A DNA stretch of 32,012 nt from Lingula anatina (lineage: Eukaryota; Brachiopoda; Lingulata; Lingulida; Lingulidae): assembly GCF_001039355.2 (NCBI RefSeq), contig NW_019773832.1, positions 1-32,012 of the forward strand, read 5' to 3'. The notes beneath the pieces are model-generated. The model saw only the letters and a program-made list of their open reading frames with translations, was not told where the DNA came from and did not search any database. Position 1 is the first letter of the stretch. Every line of letters starts with the position of its first letter. Shown one piece after another: positions 21,201-31,410 of the stretch. Both the position numbers and the translations under genes were made by a program.

Positions 21201-21351
21201 GTACATGTAAACACAAGTTCAGAACATTAACCACTTTTTGTTGAACTTATCTTACAGCGAGAACAAATACGTTGATATCATTCAAACAGATAGATTTTAC
21301 GAGTTAATGTCAACAAAACAGTTATCATTCCCTAACGGACCTTGCAGCCCG

Positions 21352-21543
21352 TTAACCATTCTGACGTAGTTTTGAATCGTGAGCAACCCAAAAGTCAGCG
21401 CAAGAAGGTATTTGAACACTGCACCCCTCCCCCAACCACTCCGTTAGAGCAGTAGAAACTACCTTTTTTGTACTAGAACATGTTACCCCCTTCCACCCCA
21501 ACAGTACAATAAGAAAAACGATACCGAACTCAGTACTTCTCAT
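21352..21543 (-). CDS. Possible small secreted protein or signal-peptide exon
   Basis: The 63-codon frame starts MRSTEFGIVFLIVLLGWKG, a good n-region and hydrophobic core. A plausible signal-peptidase site lies after VTC or VTCSS, around residues 22-24. Three Cys occur in the whole frame. A possible donor (AAAAAAG/GTAGTT) lies just after the signal segment, so the rest may be intronic. No partner exon, promoter or family was recognised. The evidence is the signal-like N-terminus only. Confidence 0.22.
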   Translation of the reverse strand: MRSTEFGIVFLIVLLGWKGVTCSSTKKVVSTALTEWLGEGCSVQIPSCADFWVAHDSKLRQNG

Positions 21544-21583
21544 CCCTGCATGTGCCCTACTTTACATTTAAATTGTCCTCGTC

Positions 21584-21708
21584 AATAGTGAAAAATAATT
21601 GCCTATTTACCCGTATTCGAGTTAGGAATTTTTTATTGTTTTACTGTCACAAGTGGGGTCACCATTCAGGCTCTATCTTCATTTTGGAGAGTGATTCAAA
21701 CATAAAAC
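21584..21708. repeat. Dispersed 125-bp direct repeat, copy 1
   Basis: Matches 23788-23913 with only a few substitutions and one indel in a T-run, from AATAGTGAAAAATAATTGCC to GATTCAAACATAAAA. Orientation is the same and the spacing about 2.2 kb. Confidence 0.92.
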
Positions 21709-22344
21709 TATTTTATGTATTCCGAACGAAACAAGGCAAAATCCTCTTGCATCCACCGGCCCTCCCTTCTTATACTAATTCCAAATCGCGGATGGACCTA
21801 TGCATCGTTCACCCCTGAAAACCACCCCTACAACTCTGCCACCTACTTTTGTCTCAAACTGATATTTCTAGCTTTGCTTAATGTCGGCTATCATAATCCA
21901 TCGTGAGGTTTGAGATGATTTAATGAAGTTCAAGTATTTGTTATCGGCTTATGTACGGGACACAACCGGTATGGGTAAATACATGTATTATGTACCCCGC
22001 ATTACTGCCTCGGTATCAATTTATCTATAGCACGCTGAAAGCATCGTGAGTTACAGGAATGTACAGACATGAATTCATTGTTGGAGATAAAAACATTTAT
22101 CTGTTTATCCTTTCAAAGTTGATAAAGGATTTCATTTTGGAAACCAAGATGAATTTGACGTGTAATTTCTGATATGCCTTTGTTGCGTTCCAGTCATATT
22201 TCTATTCCTGTGTAACGGGGGAATTACTGTGTAGCAGTGTTCTTAACAATTGCAATGTTTTTTTTTCTTTTTTACGAAATAAAAAGTGGGACCAGACATG
22301 ATAACCAGTGAGGTCGACATGGTGATATATAATATTGACCTTTC
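21709..22344. other. Intergenic, no gene seen
   Basis: Short chance open frames only. There are no repeats of note before the 11-mer array at 22345. Confidence 0.5.
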
Positions 22345-22377
22345 AACGTTTTGCGAACGTTTTGCGAACGTTCTGCG
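22345..22377. repeat. 11-bp tandem repeat, three copies
   Basis: AACGTTTTGCG occurs twice and is followed by AACGTTCTGCG, back to back. Confidence 0.9.
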
Positions 22378-22715
22378 TGCACTTACCATTAACATATCTA
22401 TTTAGTAGTAGTCCTAAATATAAAAATCATCGTCCGGGCAATCACTAATTATATAATACAAGAATAAAAACGAAAGTAGCCGACACTTAATATTTTTAGG
22501 AAACACCCATTAGCCGTTAAAATAGTCTGAATTATCTTGCAGGTCAGTTTTCTAAGACTATGACCCAAATAAATAGGTAGAACTCCAATGAAGTAAAATT
22601 GTACTATATCGAGACGGTCGTTGCAAATGCTTTAGTTCAATATCTTCTTTGTCCAAATTAACTGCTTTGGATTTATTTTGAACTGACATAGACCTTCATT
22701 GTTTATCTACAGACA

Positions 22716-22881
22716 GTGTCAGTGTATGAAATTAAACCAGTTTCGGGAGTCTGACGGTCTTTCGTGTATTCAGTACGTTGCATGCAGCACTCAAACTGAG
22801 TGTGTCCATTGCTACAGAGAAGACAGCTGTTCACCTCGGTCTGCCGGCTGGTATTCGAACCGTTTGTATAACAAAAGATAA
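22716..22881 (+). CDS. Possible terminal exon of a Cys-rich small protein
   Basis: After a fair acceptor (TTGTTTATCTACAG, with a second AG four bases on) an open frame reads QCQCMKLNQF and onward. It has eight Cys in about 35 residues (CQC, C, C, C, C, C) and stops at 22879-22881. An AATAAA (22881-22886) overlaps the stop region. The Cys density suggests a disulfide-rich secreted peptide. No signal-peptide exon was found on this strand nearby and the family is unknown, so a chance ORF remains likely. Confidence 0.2.
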
Positions 22882-22886
22882 ATAAA

Positions 22887-23787
22887 TTCCAGGTTGTTGT
22901 AGACAACTCTTATAAGATTTGCCATACATTTCTCATATTTTTTTTCTAAGATGCCCCTGTTACATAAAGCACTAGTAGCTGGCGTTTGTGCATCAATACA
23001 ACGTGTTGATAAATATGAATAACTATGATAATGGAACTTACATTTAGCAACTGACGGACGTTGCGGTCTCAGTCTGAGACCTTTTACTAGGTGAATGACC
23101 TGGAAGGACTGGTCACCTGATCTATTGTCACGCAGTTAGGCATAGTCTCTAGTCTAGTGTACTATCTAGGTCAGTTACTTATGGTAAGTTCCAGTATCAG
23201 AGTTGTTAAATTTATCATTCTTATTCTACTGGATGACTAACGACATTCACTCATTCAATAAAACGTGTTGTTGCTATCACAGCAACGAGTTTACAATGCT
23301 AAGATTGCCCTTTCCATAACATTTGTATTGAACATAAATTGCATGCATCAATTAAACAAGCTATAAAAACTAGTGCTATTAAGATAATTCTCACCATCAC
23401 CAGACTTGTCAGTAATAAATAGAAACAGATACCGTTATTCGTTATTTTTTAGGTAATTGCACATTTCAGCTCCACTCCGGACTCTCAGTGTGTTGACTAA
23501 TAGGCCTAAAATACCTACTCTGTGCAATATCCAAATTGATCAATTTTGTTTTAAATCAATTAGATGGACGTTTTGTTTGAACTGTGCATTAGAAGAGCGT
23601 ACAAAGAAGTCCGCATCATGGCTTAACATTAGAATAATTGCAAACTCCGTTACGTTGTTTTAATTAATCTAACTACTAATTATATAAAGAAAAGTGAGAC
23701 ATCATCCTCATTACTCTCATTATGTACCTTATTTTGTAGTATTGAGCTGTCCACATGTTGCTCATATCAATGAATACCATATCTAAA
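22887..23787. other. Intergenic, no gene seen
   Basis: AT-rich sequence with only short domainless frames, such as 23457-23663. Confidence 0.5.
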
Positions 23788-23913
23788 AATAGTGAAAAAT
23801 AATTGCCTATTAACCCGTATTCGAGTTAGGAATTTTTTTTATTGTTTTACTGTCACAAGTGGAGTCACCATTCAGTCTCTATCTTCATTTTGGAGAGTGA
23901 TTCAAACATAAAA
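23788..23913. repeat. Dispersed 125-bp direct repeat, copy 2
   Basis: Partner of 21584-21708. The sharp loss of similarity at both ends suggests a short repeat family rather than a larger segmental duplication. Confidence 0.92.
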
Positions 23914-24930
23914 TTTATAAATTGTTTATATAAGGGAAAATTGCTGAAATTTACATGAAAATTCCTTTTTTTTTCGTCGATTTTATGCGTTTCATGTGTA
24001 TCTGAAGCCTTACGTTCAGAAAGAATTTGAGAGCTTTTAATAAACAATTTTATTGTCTTATTTCATTAAATGAATTTAACAGTTTATATCATTGTACAAA
24101 CAATTTTGGTTGCAAATAATCATTATTATTATTATCAGAGAATTGGTCTCCAGGTACACGTAATATAAAAATGCTGTGTACTGGTACCTTTAACGTGCAT
24201 AAGATAAACACCTCCACTTGAACCCTGCAACTACTTTATTAAATATTTATAGGCGTAACTGATATATTGTATTGATCACATTTGAAGAAATATCAACTCG
24301 ACTTAAAACTAGTCGTACACAAGACAAATAGTGTATACGGCACGTTGACACTCCATTGATAAAATCTCCATGGTGACCGTGTCCTCTTCTAAGGCGTGGT
24401 GAACATCAAATGGTCTCTTGGGAACCCAAGATTGATTGCAAGCGGCTGCACAGTGCATTGTCACATCGGGTAGCATCATTAGTCATTTATGAGACAAATA
24501 TATCTATTGACAAATATATCTATTGACAAATATATATATCTATTGACGATGTGAAGAGGGGTGGTTTGTTCTGTGTGGTGAACGTCATTTCATCATTTGA
24601 TGTTGACACGGGATATAATTTGTCGCCCTTATCATTTTATCTTGTTCCTTTGGGTAATATTGATATCAATGTAAACGGTGGTGCATCACTCAGGTAAGGC
24701 AGACAGCCATTTTCGTATATTACGTGCATGTGCAAAAAACGCGGCATTCAACTGAAGTACTGTATCTCATTCAGTGAGCCCATTTAAAAAGACAATGGTA
24801 AGAACAAAAACCACACTGGTAATGTATTGAATGAGTCTTTTCCCGCAAGGAAATGTCTTATATATCTCGCAGAAAAGATACTTAATTGATATTGTTATGA
24901 CAAAGTAAGTGAAACGCTGACTGGTTTCTG
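23914..24930 (+). other. Upstream region of the plus-strand Kv gene
   Basis: It should hold the promoter and 5' UTR of the Kv gene starting at 24931. I cannot identify a TATA box or first non-coding exon with confidence. An imperfect 17-bp tandem array lies at 24493-24548. Confidence 0.45.
24493..24548. repeat. 17-bp tandem repeat (GACAAATATATCTATT unit)
   Basis: Three units, the last with an extra TATA insertion, lie about 400 bp before the Kv start codon. Confidence 0.9.
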
Positions 24931-27106
24931 ATGATTCGATCTGTTTCGAAGACAGACGACGACAACCAGTACACGGACGCCACGGCGGTAAGAATAACGG
25001 ATAAAGACTTTTCTGAGATGGAAACTGCTATTTTGGAGACCATCGAGCTCGGATCGGAAACCAATTCCGAAATAACTACAGAGAATAGTAGCGCAATATC
25101 CGCCGCAGATCTAAGGCCAAAGATTACCGGGAACGAAATCAATATGAAGCTAAAACCAAAGAAAAACTGCAACGGAAAGCGGGTCACCATCAACGTCGCC
25201 GGGACGAAGTTCTTGGTCAGTTGGGACACTTTGGCCAAAGTTCCCAACACACGGCTTAGCCGATTGACCATGTATGATGTAGATCCAGATGAGGACGAGA
25301 TATTTTTCGAGAGGGATCCTACGTTCTTTCCGTCCATTCTCGGTCTCTACTACACTGGTCAGCTTCATTTCTTGCACAGTCTCTGTGGGCCTGCGATCCT
25401 TACGGAGCTCGCCTACTGGGAGATACCGGCCACCGCCCTCTCCCCGTGTTGTAAGGAAGCGTGTTTTGTCACAGAAGAAAAGCGACAAGAAAATCAGAAA
25501 CTTGCGGATGAATTCGGACTGTCAGAACAGACAAGTTACGAAGACGACAAGAGATGTTGTGGCACATGGAGACTGAAGCTAAGAAGATTTTTGGAAGATC
25601 CTCAGTCTTCGACTGGGGCGAAGGTTAGTCGGTTGTTTTTGAAAGGCAAACGAATCATTGGCCTGAAATGCATCACGATTCTGACACCACTACGACTGAT
25701 AACGTTTAAAATAGTCCCCCCTTCTCTCTCTCTCTCTCTCTCAGACCGTTATTTTCCATTCCCTATAATATGTCTAAGTTACTGCATGTAAGGGTTATCA
25801 ATTATAAATCCCATTTTGATTTAATAAGAAGAAAGAATGTAAATAAAATATTTTTTGCGGTATTAGGGAACGCGAACTATTGTAATTAGTGACATTAAGG
25901 ATATATTGTCACCCTCCGCCCAAAACTCCTTATTTACTGCCTTACATACATTCTTTTTGGGTAATAAAATACTCTTCATTGATCTGTGAATAAATTAAGT
26001 AACATTTACATATATGTCAAATTATGGGTGACGTCACAATCGCGATTTAGGGGTAAAAACTAAAAAATCGGTTTCTTAAATTTCTCTTTTACCTGAGCAC
26101 CCATGATCACCGTTTGAACACCGATATAATGAAACCATTTAGTACCTAAAAACCCTGCCAGCGATTTCTCTTAAATTTCTTAGTTAAGATTTTATCGTTG
26201 ATAAAGCAGAAAAATACCTTTGTTTAATGAAAATATGTAATTACGGGCTCATAACTCCATAACAAAAGCATTTAAACTAAAACGCTGGCACTGGATTGTA
26301 GCTCATACTCTTGAGGTCCACTATGCCAATTTTCGTGCTAAAATCTTTTTCAATGATGAAATTACACCCCATACAGATTGCTATCTTACCACGAAATAGA
26401 AAGGTGTGAAATAGACGATTAAAACTTTCAGTTGCCTATGCTTATACATTGCAACGAAAAATATAAAAGCCGATTTTTTTTTATATTTTCGAGAGTTTTT
26501 TCATTGTTTTAAACCAGCACAAAGATAGATACATTATTACATAATTAGATGCAGGAAAATAACTCATTTTCGGTATAATATCCTTAATTAAAGAATGTAT
26601 TTTTGCTATTTGAATAAATAACACCTAACACGTATCTATCAATTGACACTAAGAGCTTATGAAGAGTCCTTTTTCAAATAAGCAAGCAAGGTGGTTCATC
26701 ACCAGTGCTTTTAGATATAGGTTAGATGACGCTCAATAATACTTGAAGGACAGCTGTTTCGCAGGTTTGTTCTCTTTTTCAGACAGCATTATGCAACAAT
26801 TCTTCCTTTTATGGAATATCTTATTACGCAGTAATGGATAAATCAATTTAATACACAGGTCTAAACATACTGGTACAGGAAAACAATTCCAACTGATATA
26901 CAATCATTGCACGTTAAACAACTTTATGTGGACAATACTCATCAAACAAGGCAGGCCGTAAATATTTTATAAGCAGTGTACAATGACACTTCACTAACAA
27001 TAGTTATATCATTCATTACCCGGCTTGGAATCAGATAACGACATTTGAGTAATTCACTGTTAAACTGCCAATACATTATTTCAGTCCGCTGCCTAAAGTT
27101 ATCGTG

Positions 27107-27139
<33 letters not shown>

Positions 27140-28643
27140 CGTACGTGTGTTTTTCAGGTTTGTAACAGTGCGCGTTTTTAACCCGGCTTAACTTTTTAAA
27201 CTCTACTATAGTAAAAATCCCAGACAGCAAACATTGGTCGCACCGACATCGGCAGTTGTCGGCACGGTTGAAGTTGACAACAGCGGCGACCCCGATGTAG
27301 CGTCACTGGTAAATGCTTTCGGTCCTACGTTGAGGCACTGTACTGGGGTTGAACTATCTGACGTATTATGTGTATTCTTTTCTGTCGCCTGTTTTGTAGA
27401 CAAGTTGCTTTGTCTTCATCAGATGGCTCAAAAATTGATGATACATGTAATATCAATATTTGATGATAATAGGAAAATCTTTAACTTAAACAATTGAAAT
27501 TGTCAGAGCTGACAAATAATAATGTATCCAAAAATATGTGCAGCAATTCAATTCATAAGCTTGTGAACTTTTTTTAAGTCACCATAGGTCTATATTAGTT
27601 ATAATTATACGCGAAGGATTCAGTGCATCTTTCTATATTTGATTTCGTAACTTCCATTATAGTTTCATTCTCCTTTTTTTCTAGAATAACAGAGGGGTTA
27701 TACATGTAGCGTATTTTACATATAATAGTCACATGGTTCTCACGTGGTATTTCAGATCTGGCTGTTCCTGGCTCTCTTAGCAACAGTCTTCAGTTTCGCC
27801 AGCGAAGCCATTTCCTCAGTGGAGGAATACAGAACCCCCTTAGACTACGACCCGGCCGTTAACAACTCCACTTTCCGCGAGATGATTACAGCTGATTTAA
27901 GCGACAAAGAACTGATGCGCCTTATCACTAACGACAACGCTGTTAACAACATCCTCCGCGATCTAGCGCAGTTCTTTTTCACCCTGGACATTATATTGAG
28001 AATGGTCGCTTCTCCCAGCAGATGGCGCTACTTCAAGTCCGTGTTGAATGTCGTGGACTGCGTGTGGCTGGTGTCTTCCTGGGTGCTCTATGCCTTCGTC
28101 CACTTGTACTGCGCCGAGTGCTGGTGGACAATGTCCACTCTGGCGTTCCGCACGATATTCTGGCTGTACTTCATCAACAATAGCCTGCGCGTCTTCCGCG
28201 TGGTGCGCATCGGATACCTCTTCATGCCACTGAAGGTGATTTTTCTCACAATTAAGGCAAGCATAGCAGAAATCGTAACTCTCCTTTTTCTGCTAATCCT
28301 TGGAGCGCTGATCTTCGGTCCCTTGATATATCTAGTTGAAGTTTCCAATGACAAATCATCCATGCATAACATTCCTATTGGCTACTGGTGGGCAGTTGTT
28401 ACCATGACGACTGTTGGCTATGGCGATCGGTATCCATCGGAGTTGTTCGGCTACGCTGTCGGAATTGTCTGCGTCACGGTTGGTTTGGGATTCAGCGGGC
28501 TGCCAATATCAGTGATAAGCGCCAATTTTAGCAGGTACCAGGCCTTTGCGGCATACATAAAGGCGAAAAAATCCCAGTCACGGGGCAGTTCTCAGGAGTC
28601 GGCGTCAAATGCCATTTCACCTGAACTGACATGCAAAGGATAG
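24931..28643 (+). CDS. Voltage-gated K+ channel alpha subunit (Kv, non-Shaker T1 type), two exons
   Basis: This is a plasma-membrane K+ channel subunit of 526 aa, from exon 1 (24931-25623) and exon 2 (27756-28643 with the stop). The junctions are AAG/GTTAGT and TGGTATTTCAG, phase 0. An in-frame TGA 21 nt upstream supports the ATG. An acidic, polar N-terminus (1-83) leads into the T1 domain (84-176) with an intact zinc motif H146-x5-C152-x20-C173-C174. The linker EDPQSSTGAK precedes S1 (232-251). The S1-S2 loop has NNST glycosylation sequons at 267-270. S2 has FTLD (306-309), S3 D332, S4 about 364-383, then S5, the pore TMTTVGYGD (447-455) and S6 about 462-490. S4 keeps R376, R379 and R382, but the outer two arginine positions are F370 and N373. 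The S6 PVP site is PIS (481-483). The C-terminal tail is short and Ser-rich. It is the diverged paralogue of the minus-strand gene at 9626-11777. Confidence 0.94.
25894..26588. mobile_element. Possible element bounded by 11-bp inverted repeats
   Basis: ATTAAGGATAT at 25894-25904 recurs as its reverse complement at 26578-26588, enclosing about 700 bp without coding capacity. The inner flanks are loosely similar. Eleven bases of inverted match over 700 AT-rich bases is weak evidence, so this is a candidate only. Confidence 0.3.
27107..27135. repeat. (GT)n microsatellite in the Kv intron
   Basis: About 14 GT units are followed by an imperfect GCGTGCGTACGTGTGT tail. Confidence 0.95.
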
Positions 28644-28835
28644 TGTGACAACACAATATGTCGCACAAACGTCATTTTATTTTTTTTTTTTTCGTTTTTT
28701 CTGTGATTAATGTGTTTTGGTAATGTGTGTTTTAAAACGACAAATCTCTTACATAGCTGTAAACATTCATTTATATACATGTACCATATGTCCTGTTATT
28801 CAGTGTTTAATACTTGAAGATTGTAAACACTTGTA

Positions 28836-29521
28836 ATTGCGCCGACTCTGCCACTGCCATGGTCATCCGTGCCCTAGTATCCTCAAAACTTGATTACTTT
28901 AACTCCTTCTCAAAGTAAAGAAAGAACAAAGAAACTCAACACATCCAAAACATCCCAGCCCGTCTGCTTATTCGGACTACTATGGAGAATCACATGACAC
29001 CGATTTTACAAGAACGTCGCTGGCTACGTGAAAATCAAGGAATTTTATTCAAACTTTTAATATATACGCTCATGCTGCTTTTTATGGACTTGTACCACGT
29101 TCTTTGTGAACTGGTATCTTATTACTCACCAGATCGCATGTTATGATTTAAGGACCATTTATTATTAAAACCTCATTGTGCAAGGCTTAAAACATTTGGA
29201 CACAAATCTTTTGAATACGCGGCCCCGTATATGAATGGAATCAGTTACCACCAGAAGTAGGGAATATAAGTTCAGCTGATGGTTTTAAAAGAACACCTCA
29301 AACTTATCGTTTTAATAATAAACTAAACAATATAATTGTATATTTTTCTGTTTACTTTTATAAAGAAAATTATAATCGGAGATTCCTCTCTGTATTCCTA
29401 ATACCATTCCTTTCAATCTGAATTAATCCTTTTAACTGCGTATCTTAATTGTATAATATTTTATTTGTAAAGTTTACAGAACATATTATTATGGATTTTA
29501 GACTCTAAATAAATGAATAAA

Positions 29522-29576
<55 letters not shown>

Positions 29577-29579
29577 GTG
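28836..29579 (+). mobile_element. Decayed 3' end of a non-LTR retrotransposon (Jockey/CR1/L2-like)
   Basis: Broken frames recall the C-terminal part of non-LTR reverse transcriptases. One block is ATAMVIRALVSSKLDYFNS at 28850-28906; after a stop, IQNIPARLLIRT and HMTPILQERRWL follow at about 28940-29020. Later come pieces such as RLKTFGHKSFEYAAP near 29188-29225. Stops and frameshifts separate the blocks and the upstream domains are missing, as in a 5'-truncated, inactive copy. It ends in AATAAA (29508-29513) and an (ATT)n tail (29523-29576), the simple-repeat tail usual for this group. It starts about 190 bp after the Kv stop codon, in the same orientation. Confidence 0.75.
29523..29576. repeat. 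(ATT)n microsatellite tail
   Basis: About 18 ATT units directly follow the retrotransposon relic and probably derive from its 3' tail. Confidence 0.95.
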
Positions 29580-30728
29580 AGTTTTTCTTTTTATGAAATG
29601 CAAATGGATGCAAAGTGTCATGGCCATCTGACATTGCCATTGGTTCTGCTTTCTGACTACGTCACGTTTTCCTTTGCCAGTTTTTATCAGTTTTTATATT
29701 TCTAATTTACTATCAATTTTTCATTGTCCCTCGGTTTATAATGACGGGAACAGCAAATAGTCTCTGATGAGAATAACCGTGTTGCCCCCTACATGTATGA
29801 GGCGTCACCGGTGTGGCATTTCCGCCTTTCTTACAAGTAGCATGGTGACATGAATGATTCGACTACAGCTCACAACGACTAACAGTTTTAAAACGATTTG
29901 CCTTTTTATTATCCTGATTAAGTCTATTTGATATCACAATTTTATAGTTCGTAATCAAATATTTTCTTCTCTAAATTTTTATCGAGTGATATACTACTAT
30001 TCATATTACAGTTTATGAAAAAAAAAAACTGTATAATAAGCGTGTTTGAGTGTGTACGTATCTCATACTGAAATATTACGTTTTTGCTTTCAGGAATTAT
30101 TCTTTACTTAACCAGAGCCATTTTCAAATATACAGAAAACATTAGACAAGTTTTTTTGTTGTTGTTATAGAAAAAAACACGGTAATGACATGCTATTCAC
30201 TTGATTTCAGGTAATTGATCTATTTCTTTAAGCAGATTAAAACATTTTGGCTTACTGGTAATGTTTAGACCAATATTCGGATCAAAGTTATTTTGTGAAA
30301 CCCGTCCTTGTAGTGTTCACAATCGAAAATCCCAGCTATCAGAACGTAAAAAATAACCAGATATATCCCAATGTATGGTGGTGACGCCTACCGTTTAGAT
30401 TTTGTATTAGACGCATTGCAGGTGTATAAAGGGCCAGGAACTTTTTATCTATGCATTTTAAACGATTCATTAATATATTGCACAATATAAAAATATTTCA
30501 TCTTAATCCACGAATTCACAAAAATTGAATATATCTTTAATCTTTGTACAGCTTTATTAGTTTCAATGCAGTGAGTAGCAGTATTGTCACTACAGTCAAC
30601 AGATTTGGTAAAAGTTATAAATAATCGGTAACCTTGAAAACCTACTTGCAGCAGCACCTACTGTATACGGAAGAGTTCACTTTTATCTGACTGCAAACAT
30701 TCAAATATATACACATCTGCTTTCAACT

Positions 30729-30746
30729 GGGGGGGGGGGGGGGGGG
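30729..30746. repeat. G(18) homopolymer
   Basis: Eighteen consecutive G. Confidence 0.95.
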
Positions 30747-31368
30747 ACCCTTATGTCCGGATGACGATCCTCTTTGAATGAAAAGTTAATCAAGGTTTGG
30801 AGGTTCAGCTTTCAGGGAAAGAATTTACTCTGGCACGCAGGAAAATCAATACGCCAGACATTGTCATCTGACCATGTATTATTCATCAAAACATCTATTG
30901 ATAAACACTCAGTGGAATTATAGTGACATGAATATGAGTACTATACCAAAGCTAGTCCGTTAAAGGCGTGCGGTGAAAGGACCCTTAAGGAGCAAACGTT
31001 CGCTTTTCCTAGAAATTCTAACACTTTTCCTTAAATCACCAAGGTATATTACATTATATCCAAAACATATCACTAATTCAAGACCCATATTCTTGTTTTA
31101 AGTCCTAAGGCAAATAAAGTTTAGTTTTTGTGTAACCCTTGTAACGGAAGCAGAGATGGCGAAAATAAGGAATGCTGAGCTGTGAAAATTATAGAGAAAA
31201 TAGAGCAATAGGTCTTAGTCACTACGAGTAGGATTATTTAGGATGCTTTCACCTACAGTTATGAAGATATTGCAAGTGCATGTACCATTGTATGTAATAT
31301 TACCGCGCATTCCATCCAAGCTGCATTTTATTTTCTGCCATGCTTCATAGAGGCCTTTTAATTCAAAT

Positions 31369-31370
<2 letters not shown>

Positions 31371-31408
<38 letters not shown>
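31371..31408. repeat. (AC)n microsatellite
   Basis: Nineteen AC units. Confidence 0.95.

Positions 31409-31410
<2 letters not shown>

Larger units (their letters stand above)
16957..21351. other. Long intergenic region between the Kv genes
   Basis: No convincing gene is seen. It contains the (GA)n at 17280-17312, a pyrimidine-rich block (about 18020-18172) leading into a compound (GT)n(GA)n at 18173-18230, and an 18-bp near-palindrome at 19852-19869 (GCTAGTAC, two bases, GTACTAGC). The TACATGTA-type word is frequent. The stretch could hold regulatory elements for the divergent Kv genes. Confidence 0.5.
25624..27755 (+). other. Intron of the plus-strand Kv gene
   Basis: This 2,132-bp intron contains a CT run near 25723-25743, a possible inverted-repeat-bounded element (25894-26588), a (GT)n array (27107-27135) and a GC-richer patch around 27220-27360. 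No internal exon was recognised. Confidence 0.85.

Noticed and set aside
24882-25488. Minus-strand frames at 24882-25337 and 25150-25488
   Set aside because: Antisense shadows of Kv exon 1, with no domain of their own.
27206-27497. Overlapping short frames in a GC-richer patch of the Kv intron
   Set aside because: No splice sites in phase and no domain; more likely a degenerate repeat.
29523-29576. Regular repeat array checked as a CRISPR-like structure
   Set aside because: A trinucleotide microsatellite with no spacers in an animal genome.
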